Part shown: positions 32,619-42,047 of the stretch, one piece after another | How the letters are laid out: the number at the start of each line of letters is the position of its first letter | Numbering within the stretch: position 1 is the stretch's first letter | DNA from: Phycisphaerales bacterium Planc_01 | Lineage (GTDB): Bacteria > Planctomycetota > Phycisphaerae > Sedimentisphaerales > Anaerobacaceae | Assembly: GCA_001603075.1 (NCBI GenBank) | Contig: LVBB01000075.1 | Span: 1-62,654, forward strand | Direction: 5' to 3' | DNA length: 62,654 nt | Program-made: the position numbers and the translations under genes | The notes under the pieces: generated by a model | What the model saw: only the letters and a program-made list of their open reading frames with translations | Database searches by the model: none | Told to the model about the DNA's origin: nothing

Positions 32619-34652
32619 ATGAGAAGACATCTTCATTTGTCGCGTTCGCACACAAAGACACGGACAGGGGCTGCCATTCTTGTCGCGGCGGTGTGCCTCG
32701 CCGTTTCAATGGGGCACACCAATGCCGCCGACCTGACGATTCAGGCGGGCCAGTCGGGCAAGCCGATCAGTCCGAACCTCGTCGGCATCTTCTTCGAAGA
32801 CCTGAACTACGCCGCCGACGGCGGGCTGTATGCCGAACTGATCCAGAACCGCTCCTTCGAATACAGCCCCACCGAGCAGCCGGACTGGCATCCGCTCGAG
32901 TTCTGGGAACTCCAGAAGCGCGGCGGCGGCGACGGCTCAGTGAGCGTGGCCAATATGCGGCCGATCCATGAGAACAATCCGCATTACGCGCTGCTCCAGG
33001 TCCGCACGCCCGGCGAAGGCGTGGGGATTGCGAACGGTGGATTCGGCGGCATCCCGCTACAGGGAGGCGAAGCCTACGAGGCGTCGTTCTGGGCCTACCA
33101 GGCGTTCATGGGAATCATGTGGGGACGGGGTGACAACAGCATACCGATGCGCGTCAGCTTGCGTCTGGAAACCGCCGATGGCGAAGTGCTTGCGGAAGCC
33201 CGAATGGAGATCCTGGGCCGCCAGTGGAGGAAGGTGAGCGCGCGACTGACTCCGACCCGCACGGTCAACGACGCGCGCCTTGTATTGCTGGCTCACGCGC
33301 AGGGCGCGCTCTGCATCGACATGGTATCGCTGTTCCCGGAGAAGACGTTTCGCAACCGGCCCAACGGGCTCCGCGCCGATCTGGCGCAGGCGTTGGCCGA
33401 TCTGAATCCCAGGTTCGTCCGCTTCCCCGGCGGCTGTCTGGTTCACGCCGGCGGCATCCGGCGCTACTACAACTGGAAGGACACCATCGGTCCCGTAGAA
33501 CAACGGCGGGCCCGCCCGAATCACGCCTGGGGCTATCACCAGACGATGGGGCTCGGCTATTTCGAGTATTTCCAGTTCTGCAAGGACATCGGCGCCAAGC
33601 CGGTTCCCATCGTGGCCGCCGGTGTGTCGTGCCAGCACGCCGGCCATTCGCCCGGCCGCGGGCAGGAAGGTCTGCCCATGGAGGAAATGCCGGCGTACAT
33701 CCAGGACGTCCTCGACCTGATCGAATGGGCCAACGGCCCGGCGACGTCGAAGTGGGGCGCCAAGCGCGCCGCCGCCGGCCAGCCGGAACCGTTTGGCCTG
33801 AAGTATCTCGGTGTCGGCAACGAAGAGGCCATTACACCCGTCTTCAAGGAACGCTTCCAGATGATCTATGAGGCGATCACGGAGAAGCATCCCGAAATCG
33901 TCGTGATCGGCACCTCCGGTCCTTTTGCGGGCGGCGAGGATTTTGACAACGGCTGGGCGTTTGCCAAGGAATTGAAGCTGGAGATGGTGGACGAACACTA
34001 CTATGTCAGTCCACAGTGGTTCTGGGACAACCTGGATCGCTATGACCGGTACGATCGCAACAGCGCCAAGGTGTACGTCGGCGAATACGCCGCCCACGAT
34101 CGCGACCGGCGCCGCAACACGCTGCGCTCCGCGCTGGCCGAGGCCGCCGGCTTGACGAGCTTCGAGCGCAACGGCGATATCGTTCATTTCACCTCCTACG
34201 CTCCGTTGCTCGCCCGGCGGGGTCACACGCAATGGCATCCCGACCTGATCTACTTCACCGGCACCGAGGTATTCCTCACACCCAACTACTACGTGCAACA
34301 GCTCTTCGGCCAGAACAGCGGCGATCGCTACCTCGAGACGACGTTCGAGGCAGGCAATGCGAAGAAGCTGGCCGCCTCCTCCGTGATCGACTCGGAGAGC
34401 GGCGACTTGATCGTCAAGATCGTCAACGGCGACGGGGAACCTGTGGCAATCGCCATTCGGCTGGCGGGATTCGCGTCCGACGTCGCGATGAAGGCCGTCA
34501 AGACGGTACTGACCGGCCCCGATGCCGACGCCGTGAACAGGGATGGAGAGCCTCCGGTTGTCAAGCCGGCCAGTTCAACCGAGACGATCAGACCGAGTTT
34601 CGCTTATACTGCACCGGCCCATTCGTTGACCGTTTTTCGTATCCATCGATAG
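32619..34652 (+). CDS. Secreted GH51 alpha-L-arabinofuranosidase
   Basis: 677 residues from the ATG at 32619 (AAGGAG 7 bases upstream). A long basic N-terminus leads into a signal peptide (hydrophobic about 20-33). An N-terminal sugar-binding part (FFEDLNYAADGGLYAELIQN) precedes the GH51 barrel. The acid Glu is in YLGVGNEEAI and the nucleophile Glu in KVYVGEYAAHD. A beta-sandwich closes the protein. It splits alpha-L-arabinofuranosyl links in arabinan and arabinoxylan. The next gene starts 18 bases after the stop, so the two are co-transcribed. Confidence 0.95.
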   Translation: MRRHLHLSRSHTKTRTGAAILVAAVCLAVSMGHTNAADLTIQAGQSGKPISPNLVGIFFEDLNYAADGGLYAELIQNRSFEYSPTEQPDWHPLEFWELQKRGGGDGSVSVANMRPIHENNPHYALLQVRTPGEGVGIANGGFGGIPLQGGEAYEASFWAYQAFMGIMWGRGDNSIPMRVSLRLETADGEVLAEARMEILGRQWRKVSARLTPTRTVNDARLVLLAHAQGALCIDMVSLFPEKTFRNRPNGLRADLAQALADLNPRFVRFPGGCLVHAGGIRRYYNWKDTIGPVEQRRARPNHAWGYHQTMGLGYFEYFQFCKDIGAKPVPIVAAGVSCQHAGHSPGRGQEGLPMEEMPAYIQDVLDLIEWANGPATSKWGAKRAAAGQPEPFGLKYLGVGNEEAITPVFKERFQMIYEAITEKHPEIVVIGTSGPFAGGEDFDNGWAFAKELKLEMVDEHYYVSPQWFWDNLDRYDRYDRNSAKVYVGEYAAHDRDRRRNTLRSALAEAAGLTSFERNGDIVHFTSYAPLLARRGHTQWHPDLIYFTGTEVFLTPNYYVQQLFGQNSGDRYLETTFEAGNAKKLAASSVIDSESGDLIVKIVNGDGEPVAIAIRLAGFASDVAMKAVKTVLTGPDADAVNRDGEPPVVKPASSTETIRPSFAYTAPAHSLTVFRIHR

Positions 34653-34670
34653 CCTCATGGAGATGATGTC

Positions 34671-36239
34671 ATGAAGATGCATCCGTTGCACGTGCTCGTA
34701 TTGACCTGTGTCACTCTTCTTCTCGCCGGGCAGGGGCGCGCCGAATCGGCGTGGAACCCCGTCCTCTGGGCCGATGTCCCGGACGTCACGGCCATTCGCG
34801 TCGGCGACACTTATTACATGGCCAGCACCACCATGCACATGAGCCCCGGCTTGCCCATCATGAAGTCGAAAAACCTGGTCAACTGGGAACTGGTCGGTTA
34901 TGCCTACAACACCCTGGCCGACAACGAGGCCCTCCGGCTGGAAAACGGCAGAAACGCCTATGGCCGGGGGTCCTGGGCGCCATGCCTGCGATACCACAAC
35001 GGGACCTTCTATGCATCCACCTTTTCCGCCACGAGCGGCCGAACGCATATCTACACGACCGCAGACATCGAGAAGGGGCCGTGGAAGGAGACAGCGTTCG
35101 CGCCCTCCCTGCACGATCACTCCTTGTTCTTCGATGACGACGGCCGGGTCTATATGCTCTATGGCGTCGGCAACCTTCGACTTACAGAGTTGGAACCGGA
35201 TTTGTCGGGCATCAAGAAAGGCGGCTTCAACGAGGTCGTGATCCCCAACGCCAGTGCCGTGGCCGGTCCCCATATCCGTCTGCAGGCCGAGGGGTCGCAG
35301 GTGCGCAAGATCGACGGCAGGTACTATGTGATGAACATCACCTGGCCACGTGATGGCGTGCGCACGCAGATCCTCCACCGGGCCGACAAGATCACCGGTC
35401 CCTATGAGAGCAAGCTGATCCTGCAGGACCAGGGGGTGGCCCAGGGCTGTCTGATCGACACCCCGGACGGCCGCTGGTATGCGCTTCTGTTCCAGGACAA
35501 CGGCGCGGTCGGCCGCAGTCCCTGGCTCGTGCCGGTCAAGTGGGAGGACGGCTGGCCGGTGCTGGGTGTCGATGGCAAAGCGCCCACGACGCTCGATATC
35601 GACGTGAGCGACCAGGGACTTGGGAACCTCGTGGCCTCGGACGAATTCAATCGAAAGTCCGGGGAACCGCTGCCGCTGGCCTGGCAGTGGAACCACAACC
35701 CCGACAACCGCTACTGGTCGATCGGCGAGCGGAGCGGCTACCTGCGTTTGACCACCGGACGAGTGGACAGCGATGTACTCCAGGCCCGCAACATGCTGAC
35801 CCAGCGGACCTTCGGCCCGGTCAGTTCCGCGACCACGAAAATCGAAGTGGGCAACATGAAAGACGGTGACTACGCCGGCCTGATCGCCCTGCAGAAACAA
35901 TACGGCTTTGTCGGTGTCAAAGTGCAGGGCGACAGCAAGTCGATCGTGATGGTCAGCGCCCAATCCAACACGCCCGAGGAGGTCCAGAGCATTCCTCTTC
36001 CCCAGCAGACCGTGCACCTCCGGATCGACTGCGACTTCCGGGACCGCACGGACAAGGCGTACTTCTACTACAGCCTGGACGGCAAGACGTGGACGCGGAT
36101 CGGTTCGGTCCTGCAGATGGCCTACACGCTGCCTCACTTCATGGGCTACCGCTTCGGCTTGTTCAACTTCGCGACCGAGACGGCAGGCGGATTTGCGGAT
36201 TTCGACTACTATCGCGTCAGCGATAGGATCGGCCTGTGA
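34671..36239 (+). CDS. Secreted GH43 beta-xylosidase/arabinofuranosidase with C-terminal jelly-roll domain
   Basis: 522 residues with a signal peptide ending at GRAES (about 24). The propeller begins NPVLWADVPDVTAIRVGDTY, with the base Asp in ADVPD. SWAPCLRYHNGTFY and SLHDHSLFFDDDGR are family motifs, and VAQGCLIDTPDGRWY is the late strand. From about residue 325 a DUF1349-like/concanavalin-type domain is seen (FGPVSSATTKIEVG...AGLIALQKQYGFVGVK). This architecture is common in GH43 enzymes of subfamily 12 type. It acts on xylo-oligosaccharides or their arabinose branches and is translationally close to GH51. Confidence 0.92.
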   Translation: MKMHPLHVLVLTCVTLLLAGQGRAESAWNPVLWADVPDVTAIRVGDTYYMASTTMHMSPGLPIMKSKNLVNWELVGYAYNTLADNEALRLENGRNAYGRGSWAPCLRYHNGTFYASTFSATSGRTHIYTTADIEKGPWKETAFAPSLHDHSLFFDDDGRVYMLYGVGNLRLTELEPDLSGIKKGGFNEVVIPNASAVAGPHIRLQAEGSQVRKIDGRYYVMNITWPRDGVRTQILHRADKITGPYESKLILQDQGVAQGCLIDTPDGRWYALLFQDNGAVGRSPWLVPVKWEDGWPVLGVDGKAPTTLDIDVSDQGLGNLVASDEFNRKSGEPLPLAWQWNHNPDNRYWSIGERSGYLRLTTGRVDSDVLQARNMLTQRTFGPVSSATTKIEVGNMKDGDYAGLIALQKQYGFVGVKVQGDSKSIVMVSAQSNTPEEVQSIPLPQQTVHLRIDCDFRDRTDKAYFYYSLDGKTWTRIGSVLQMAYTLPHFMGYRFGLFNFATETAGGFADFDYYRVSDRIGL

Positions 36240-36256
36240 CATGAAAGGAGAACAGA

Positions 36257-37348
36257 ATGCCGGCAAGCATAGCCCACATGGTGATCGCCCACAAGGCGCT
36301 GCAACGGCTCGAGCAGAACGACATGGAGGGCTTGGCCGCATTCGCCCGGATGCTCGATGACAAGGACGGGCTCTATCAGGCCTACATGAACCTCGGCAGC
36401 ATCGGGCCGGACCTCTACTATTATGCCAACATGGCCCAATCGGCCAAAGACATGTTGTTGGACGGATTCGTGCAGGCGACGGGTGTCACGCCATGGTCCT
36501 ACCATTTGCACTCCTGTAGACCCAATGAGTTCCCACTGAATCTGTGCGCCGTGCTGTTCAGTGACGTGGTATGGGACGGCGACGACGTCGTGCTCGATGA
36601 CGATGACATGCGCAAGCTGGCATATATCGCGGGACATCTGACCCACATCGCCGCCGATCAGATCATCCACCCCCTTGTCAATCGGATCGCCAGGCCCTAT
36701 TACCGCGACGGCAAGAACCGTAAGAAGCATCGTGAGTGCGAGGTCTTTCAGGATTACTTCCTCTACGAGGAGGTCTATCGCGCCGAGCGTCAGAAGCGAA
36801 GAGGTCGGGCCAGGGATAAATACGATTTCTTCGCGCAGGACTTCAACAAGTGGGTCGATTGCATCCCGAGATGCACCACAACGCGAAACACGGAGGAGTG
36901 GTTCCGCTATTTCCTCCAGCGCGGGTTCGTCGAGACGTACGGGGCATTTCCTTCCGAAGAGTCGATCGAGAACTCCGTGGACAACCTGCTGCTGGTCCTG
37001 CGGACGTGCAAGATGGTCGGCCCGTACAAGAAAGCGGCCGAGGACTACGAGAAGCATGGGCCCGACTCGAAGATGTACCGGGAATACGTCCAGGAGTCCG
37101 GCTACATGGACCACTACGAAGAGGCCGTCCGCCTTGCCGCCGTCTACATCACGGCGCTGTATGAGGTCTACGAAGTCCTCCGGGCGGGGGGAGACTTTGC
37201 CGAAAGGAAGCAGCGTTTTCTTTCGGTCGTCAGCGCCGCCGATCTGTCGTGCCCGCTTCAAAGAGACCTTCTCGACACGGCCTGCGCGGCCCTATCGGAC
37301 AACGGCGACGGCGGCGCCCGCTATGCGGCGGTCTTTGCGAAGGCGTAG
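36257..37348 (+). CDS. Zinc-dependent phospholipase C-like protein
   Basis: 363 residues. AAAGGAGA lies upstream of the ATG and only 17 bases separate it from the GH43 stop. MPASIAHMVIAHKAL, LGSIGPDLYYY and IAGHLTHIAADQIIHPLVN place His and Asp residues as in the zinc-dependent phospholipase C/D superfamily (PF00882). There is no signal peptide, which is unusual for secreted lipases of this group. Its link to the glycan block is positional only; a lipid substrate has not been shown for such cytoplasmic members. Confidence 0.75.
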   Translation: MPASIAHMVIAHKALQRLEQNDMEGLAAFARMLDDKDGLYQAYMNLGSIGPDLYYYANMAQSAKDMLLDGFVQATGVTPWSYHLHSCRPNEFPLNLCAVLFSDVVWDGDDVVLDDDDMRKLAYIAGHLTHIAADQIIHPLVNRIARPYYRDGKNRKKHRECEVFQDYFLYEEVYRAERQKRRGRARDKYDFFAQDFNKWVDCIPRCTTTRNTEEWFRYFLQRGFVETYGAFPSEESIENSVDNLLLVLRTCKMVGPYKKAAEDYEKHGPDSKMYREYVQESGYMDHYEEAVRLAAVYITALYEVYEVLRAGGDFAERKQRFLSVVSAADLSCPLQRDLLDTACAALSDNGDGGARYAAVFAKA

Positions 37349-37428
37349 CGACCGGTTAGAATCGCTCGGTCTCTCGGGGGTGACTCGTTTGTCGCCTCAG
37401 AGCTTTTCCGGAGTGCCATCGAACTGAT

Positions 37429-38676
37429 ATGTACGCGCTGGGGGCCATTGTCGTCTCGTTGCTGGTCCTGGTCGCATTGCTGCGGCTGAAGATCAAGATC
37501 GGGCTGTCGCTGGTGGTGGCGGCCGGTGTGCTGGCCGTCTTGCTCGGGGTGACGCCGCAGGCCATGGGGGCGCAACTGGCGGCCGAATGGCGGAACCGTG
37601 CACTGACGCAGACGACGCCGTATCTGTTCGTGTCGCTGACGTCGCTGCTGTTGCTGGTCAACGTCGTGGGCGAGGCGATGGGGCAGATCGGGCTCTCGTC
37701 GCGTCTGGCGCCGGCCATGCAGGGGTTGTTCCGCAGCCGCCGGGTGGCGCTGGCCGTTGTCCCGCTGATGATGGGGATGCTGCCGACGCCGGGAGGCATC
37801 ATGCTCTCGGCGCCGATGGTGCGCGAGGCGGGCGATAAGATCGGCGTCGAGCGCAGCCGGCTGGCGGCGATCAACTTCTTCTTTCGCCATCAGTGGGAGC
37901 CCATCTGGCCGCTGTTTCCGGCGATTCCGCTGATTCAGAGCATGCTGGGCGTCTCGGCCGGCAGGCTGGTCGGCTACCACATGGTCCTGACCGTCACCGG
38001 GATTGCCGCCGGCGTGGTGTTCCTGCTGCTGGTGGGTATTCCGCCCCGGCGACGCGAACAGAGCGAATCGAAGGCCGGCCTCGGCTCGCACACGAAGGAC
38101 TTCGTGCACGCATTTTGGCCGATTGCCCTCACGGCGGTTCTGTACATCGGTCTGCACGTACCGCCTGCGGTCGCGATCCTTCTGGCGATCCTCGGTCTGC
38201 TCCTGTTGCATCGGGTGGATGTCCGACGCTGGCCTGGCATCTTCAAGGCGGCTAAGGAGCCCGACATGGTCCTGCTGCTGTTCGGAGCGCTCTGGTTCAA
38301 GCTGAACCTCGAGGCCGGCGGGGCGGTCGGCAGCGTGGTGGACTTCTTCGCCCAACTCCATATGCCGGTGGCGTTGATCGTCTTCCTGTTGCCGTTCCTC
38401 GTGGCCGCCAGCACCGGCGTGACGACAGGGACGGTCGCGATCACCTATCCGTTCCTGATGGCCTACATCGTGCGAGATGGACAGGTCAATCTGGGCCTGG
38501 AAACCCTCGCCTTCGCGGGCCTGCAGTTCGGCCTGGCGATCAGCCCGATCCACCTGTGCCTGGCCCTGTCCGCCAGCTACTTCCAGACGTCCCTACTGCG
38601 GATCATCCTGAAGGTGCTCCCCGCCGCCCTCTGCATCGCCGCCGCAGGCTTTCTGATGGCGTTCTGCACTTCTTGA
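37429..38676 (+). CDS. DUF401-family membrane permease-like protein
   Basis: 415 residues, almost all hydrophobic, with ten or more membrane helices. MMGMLPTPGGIMLSAPMV and FFFRHQWEPIWPLFPAIPL are characteristic of DUF401 proteins, which resemble anion or organic-acid carriers. AISPIHLCLALSASYFQTS near the end is the matching second-half motif. It probably transports an organic anion across the inner membrane; the substrate is unknown. A weak GGAGTG lies before the start. It is convergent with the next gene (12 bases between stops). Confidence 0.8.
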   Translation: MYALGAIVVSLLVLVALLRLKIKIGLSLVVAAGVLAVLLGVTPQAMGAQLAAEWRNRALTQTTPYLFVSLTSLLLLVNVVGEAMGQIGLSSRLAPAMQGLFRSRRVALAVVPLMMGMLPTPGGIMLSAPMVREAGDKIGVERSRLAAINFFFRHQWEPIWPLFPAIPLIQSMLGVSAGRLVGYHMVLTVTGIAAGVVFLLLVGIPPRRREQSESKAGLGSHTKDFVHAFWPIALTAVLYIGLHVPPAVAILLAILGLLLLHRVDVRRWPGIFKAAKEPDMVLLLFGALWFKLNLEAGGAVGSVVDFFAQLHMPVALIVFLLPFLVAASTGVTTGTVAITYPFLMAYIVRDGQVNLGLETLAFAGLQFGLAISPIHLCLALSASYFQTSLLRIILKVLPAALCIAAAGFLMAFCTS

Positions 38677-38688
38677 GAGGCCGACGGC

Positions 38689-39462
38689 TCAGCGGATGCG
38701 GATGGAGCCGACGTTGGTGCGGAGTGTGATGTTGCCTTCGGCGTCGCCGATGGTGGCCTTGATGGACTTCTTGATGGGCCCGGTGACGGTCAGGGGGCGT
38801 TCCGTGTCGATGGAGCCGACGTTGACGCTCGCCCCGAGGCGCGCCGACATGCGATCCGGTCCGGCGAAGTCGATATTGCCCACGTTGGTGGCGGCGCTGA
38901 CGGCAATCGCCGCCGGAGCGTCCGCCGTATAGGTGGCCTGGATGTCGCCCACGTTGGTGCGAAGGTCGGCGTCGCCACGCAGGTCGGCGCAGCGGATGGT
39001 GCCGACGTCCGTCCTGGCGGCGACGCGGTCGATGAACCCCGCGATTCGGATATCGCCGACGTTGGTGGTGCAGTCGAGGGCCAAGTGGGGCCGGGCCGTG
39101 ATATGGAAGTCCACCGCGAGCTGATTGCGGCCGAAGTTCGAGGGCTTCTCGGCCTTGACGATGAGAGTCCGCCCGGATGGCTCGGCCACGATTCGCACCT
39201 GTTCGACGAGGGCCTCGGCCTCCTCTACCGTCTTGGCCTTGACGGTAATCTCCGCGGTGATTCGCACCTCCCCGACGTCGGCGCTGTCCAGGGTGATGGT
39301 TCCCACGTTCGTGCGGACGTCCAGTGCGGCCAGATCTGCCGCCGGGACCGTCAGGTCTTCGGTTCGCTGGGCCTTGGCCCGGTAGTCGTTGCCCACGTTG
39401 ACGCAGCAGCCGACGAAGAGCGTTACGAGCACAAGTGTGCTGACAAGACTGATCCTGGCCAT
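38689..39462 (-). CDS. DUF4097-like beta-helical lipoprotein
   Basis: 257 residues from the ATG at 39462 (GGGAGA 7 bases upstream). The signal ends in a lipobox-like LFVGCC (Cys near 18), so it is a probable lipoprotein. The mature part is a chain of repeats around a VGxI pattern: RTNVGTITLDSADVGEVRI, TNVGDIRIAG, RTDVGTIRCAD, RTNVGDIQA, ATNVGNIDFAG, SVNVGSIDTE, RTNVGSIRIR. Such repeats form a right-handed beta-helix, as in DUF4097 'adhesin' proteins. Its role is unknown; surface display or cell-envelope stress sensing is often suggested for the family. Confidence 0.75.
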   Translation of the reverse strand: MARISLVSTLVLVTLFVGCCVNVGNDYRAKAQRTEDLTVPAADLAALDVRTNVGTITLDSADVGEVRITAEITVKAKTVEEAEALVEQVRIVAEPSGRTLIVKAEKPSNFGRNQLAVDFHITARPHLALDCTTNVGDIRIAGFIDRVAARTDVGTIRCADLRGDADLRTNVGDIQATYTADAPAAIAVSAATNVGNIDFAGPDRMSARLGASVNVGSIDTERPLTVTGPIKKSIKATIGDAEGNITLRTNVGSIRIR

Positions 39463-40037
39463 GCGATCTTCTCCCACTGGATGTTTCTGTAAAGCCGGTA
39501 TGACCTTATTGTCGCCGCCGGGAACCGATTATTGCCTCCCATCGCGTGCTTTTCAAGGTGTCTGGGCAGATTTTATGTCAGGGCCTTGTAGGGTACAGAG
39601 AGCCGAGGGTGGCACCTATAAAGAGCTCGATGTCAAGCTGCAAATACTCCGTTTGCTCCAGCAAGTTTGAATCGAGAGCAATTCTTTCGTTTTCCGTTCG
39701 ACCGCTACCGCAGATTATTTCTTCCGCGTGGGCCGCCCTCACCCCAAAGGGGGCGGCCAAGGCAAGGACAAAACAATCGACCCTCGAACCGGAGGCCCGT
39801 CGAGCACCGCGCCAGATGATCTGGATCTCTTGTTGAGGCAATCATCGTTGCCATGCACCTGTCGTGAACTGACCGTTCGGCCGTCCCTGCAGATCATTGT
39901 GGCATAGCCAAGCATCGGCCGGTCATTCCGCCTCAGGAACTTCACCGACAGGGTGGCCCTGCCGGCCTGTCCATCGCCACACGGGAACCTGACCGACGCA
40001 AGAAGTCCACCTGCGCTTTCGACGGAGCCGGCCGCCG
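39463..40037. other. 575-bp non-coding stretch, including the 3' flank of the IS110 transposase
   Basis: No gene with a ribosome site was found. A strong hairpin lies at 39731-39758 (ggccgccc / gggcggcc). A GGTACAGAGAG copy lies at 39592-39602, inverted relative to the copy upstream of the transposase. The long non-coding 3' flank is where IS1111-group elements keep their guide (bridge) RNA; whether this one does is unproven. Confidence 0.45.
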
Positions 40038-41154
40038 TCAACACACACTCGCGTCGAACGGACGTTGACTCTTCCCCATGCCCCAGACCACCGCCAGCAT
40101 CTTGCGGGCGACAGCGTGCCGGGCGTTGCTGGCTAAGGCGCCATGACGAATCCTTTCTTCGTAGGCATCACGAAATATGTTGTCCCGGCTGCGAATCGCC
40201 GAGGTCGCCATTCCCATAACGGCGTTCTTCAGGTGCCGGTTGACCATCCAGACCAACGCCAGGCGGGCCGGACGATCCCGACCCCGCCGGTCCTTGCCGC
40301 TGCTGGTTCGCTGCAGGCCCACGCCGCAATACTTCCACAACTGCGTCTTCTTCTGAAATCGCCAGGGTGTATCCAGATAGGCAAACAGCGTTGCCGAACG
40401 GATCGGACCGATGCCCGGCAAAACGCTCCAATAGCCGATGATCGGGAAGCGACGCGCGCGACGCCGCATCTGACGCATGGCGATGCGAACGTCGGTACGG
40501 CAGCTATCATAGCTGCGCCACAGCAGACGCAGTTGATCGGCCAGATCCCGATCCAGACCGGCCAGCCAGGTGCGGCGGACCGCCACGTCGTGCACGGCAA
40601 ACCGCGGGATTCGTTCCCCACAGAGCCGCGCGCGGCCCCGAAGCTTGTTGATCGAACGCGTGGCCGCCTGAACCCGGTCGTGGTACAACGCGACCCACCG
40701 TTTGAGAGACAATCGCTCGGCGTCGTCCGTGTGATACACGGCCCGCAGATATCCGCCACGCAGCAGGGCCGCCAGCTTGGCCGCATCGATCCGGTCGTCC
40801 TTGTCGCCGTCGGAGGCGATCAACCGATTCCGTCGCGGGTCGCAGACCACCAGCGTATCGACGTGATCCTTGAGGTTGCGATACAACCAGCCGGCGAGCG
40901 GCCCCTCCTCGAACGTCAGGTGCTTGGGGCTCGCAATCCGATCGAGCACTTCCCGAATCGCCCGGATGCTGGTTGGCAGCGAGTGCCGCTGAATGATCCG
41001 CCCTTGGCATTCGACGCTCAGTTCTACATTGTTGCTATGCACGTCCGCTCCAATACAATGGCTGACCATGACGCAATTCCTTTCGATTAGGGTTACACGG
41101 TTCTGTCCAGCAAACGTACCGTAACTCTACGAAAGAATTGCGTCTCTTTGTACC
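39592..41154 (-). mobile_element. IS110-family insertion sequence (ends tentative)
   Basis: The core is the transposase gene at 40038-41069. The outer limits are guessed from inverted copies of GGTACA(G/A)AGAG at 39592-39602 and 41144-41154, giving about 1.56 kb, a normal IS110-family size. Members of this family have no or short inverted repeats and make no clear target duplication, so the ends need comparison with other copies. A third GGTACAGAGAG at 47314-47324 has no transposase, which weakens this boundary call. Confidence 0.4.
40038..41069 (-). CDS. IS110-family transposase (DEDD recombinase)
   Basis: 343 residues, full length. The N-terminal RuvC-like domain carries IGADVHSNNVEL (Asp9), LTFEEGPLAGW (Glu) and DGDKDDRIDAAKLA (Asp pair), the DEDD set. 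The C-terminal IS116/IS110/IS902 domain carries LPGIGPIRSATLFAYL and GLQRTSSGKDRRG, where the serine expected for strand attachment lies. AAAGGA precedes the ATG by 8 bases. No frameshift or stop is seen, so the element may be active. Members of this family act with a guide RNA made from the element's own non-coding end. Confidence 0.92.
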   Translation of the reverse strand: MVSHCIGADVHSNNVELSVECQGRIIQRHSLPTSIRAIREVLDRIASPKHLTFEEGPLAGWLYRNLKDHVDTLVVCDPRRNRLIASDGDKDDRIDAAKLAALLRGGYLRAVYHTDDAERLSLKRWVALYHDRVQAATRSINKLRGRARLCGERIPRFAVHDVAVRRTWLAGLDRDLADQLRLLWRSYDSCRTDVRIAMRQMRRRARRFPIIGYWSVLPGIGPIRSATLFAYLDTPWRFQKKTQLWKYCGVGLQRTSSGKDRRGRDRPARLALVWMVNRHLKNAVMGMATSAIRSRDNIFRDAYEERIRHGALASNARHAVARKMLAVVWGMGKSQRPFDASVC

Positions 41155-41436
41155 TTCAGTCTCATCCGCCACAGGCGGATTGGGGATGGCCGACATAGGC
41201 AGCCGGGCCGAACGGACATGACAGCCCAATCCACCATCCCCAAACGCTGCTGTATCTGAGGATGCCACCCGTCATGCCAGGAGATCTTCACACGCATGAC
41301 CGGAGGGGCTGGTGGATGTTTGTACGACGAGCGTCCCATCGGACTTGGCTCAGGACGGGCTCTCGCTCGTCTACAGGGAGTCGTGCGGGGGCGGACGACC
41401 TGCGGGAACGCGGTCCGCATCACACACGACGCGTCA

Positions 41437-41580
41437 CCATTCCCACTCGATCGTGGCAGGGGGCTTGCTGGAGATGTCGTAGACGATGCGATTGACGCCG
41501 CGCACCTTGCGGGCGACCCGGAACAGAACGGGGTCGGTGCTGACGGAGCGGTCCGGCGGGTCAACCGGCGGCGAGTGGAT
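41437..41580 (-). pseudogene. Orphan 3' end of a guaA-like gene
   Basis: On the minus strand the frame reads [20 protein letters not shown] then EWEW and a stop, nearly the same as the GuaA C-terminus 0.9 kb away. In the homologous part two changes are Val/Ile and three are synonymous, so this piece evolved in a working guaA before arriving here. Upstream residues (DPVLFRVAR and before) are not convincingly GuaA. There is no start and no enzyme domain. It is best read as an attachment-site scar. Confidence 0.7.
41438..41507 (-). repeat. Direct repeat copy A of the guaA 3' end (att-like)
   Basis: 70 bases match 42348-42417 at 65 positions, in the same orientation. The 3' end of guaA is a known integration site of genomic islands, so the pair looks like attL/attR. 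Confidence 0.7.
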
Positions 41581-41645
41581 GGGGGAACTCAGTCACGTTC
41601 ATCGGTCACCTCACGAAGGCGCAACCGCTTGTTCGCATTCATGCG

Positions 41646-42047
41646 TCATTTCTGCCATGTGTACAATTGGATCTCTTCTGGCTTGATCCCCTGGCTTTGG
41701 GCCCATTCGGTGGAGGCGAGGAAACGCTGGTGCGATCGGACCACCTGCGGCCACCACTTCTTGCGAGACACCAGAGCGGCCAAGGGGAATGTCAGAAGCC
41801 AGAGCGTGACAACAACCAGGGCGGACCGGCAGATCACCATTCCAAGAAGGACGGCCGTCATCCCAAAGACGAGAGCGATCAGCAGGCCGCACGCCGCACC
41901 TCTCCAGGCGGTGGCACGGCGTTCGTCTCGGGTCATATGGGCACAGATCTCCTTGACCTGCTCCGACTGAAAGGGTGACCATGTGCTGGAGCTTCTGGAG
42001 GCAGCAGCGAGAAGAAGGATCGTCGGGAGAATCCAGTACCAGTCCAT
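41646..42047 (-). CDS. Small membrane protein inside the guaA scar interval, function unknown
   Basis: 133 residues from the ATG at 42047 (GAGG 7 bases upstream). Helices are at about 4-18 (WYWILPTILLLAAASR) and two more near residues 52-90 (CGLLIALVFGMTAVLLGMVI, ALVVVTLWLLTFPLAALV). A charged stretch (EQVKEICAHMTRDERRA) lies between them and a polar tail ends it. I recognise no family. It is the only gene between the two guaA 3' repeats, so it may be the last cargo of a lost island. Confidence 0.55.
   Translation of the reverse strand: MDWYWILPTILLLAAASRSSSTWSPFQSEQVKEICAHMTRDERRATAWRGAACGLLIALVFGMTAVLLGMVICRSALVVVTLWLLTFPLAALVSRKKWWPQVVRSHQRFLASTEWAQSQGIKPEEIQLYTWQK

Larger units (their letters stand above)
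41070..41645. other. 576-bp intergenic region with a guaA-like scar
   Basis: It contains the transposase leader, a ccgcc/ggcgg hairpin at 41166-41178, a long imperfect inverted repeat (ggggatgg near 41182 and ccatcccc near 41244) and the duplicated guaA 3' end at 41438-41507. No intact gene is seen. Confidence 0.6.

Noticed and set aside
39731-39758. Intrinsic terminator of the transposase
   Set aside because: The stem is strong but no T run follows on either strand.
39739-40044. Small gene downstream of the IS110 transposase
   Set aside because: An open frame of about 100 codons exists on the minus strand, but it has no ribosome site and no family motif, and a strong hairpin lies within it.
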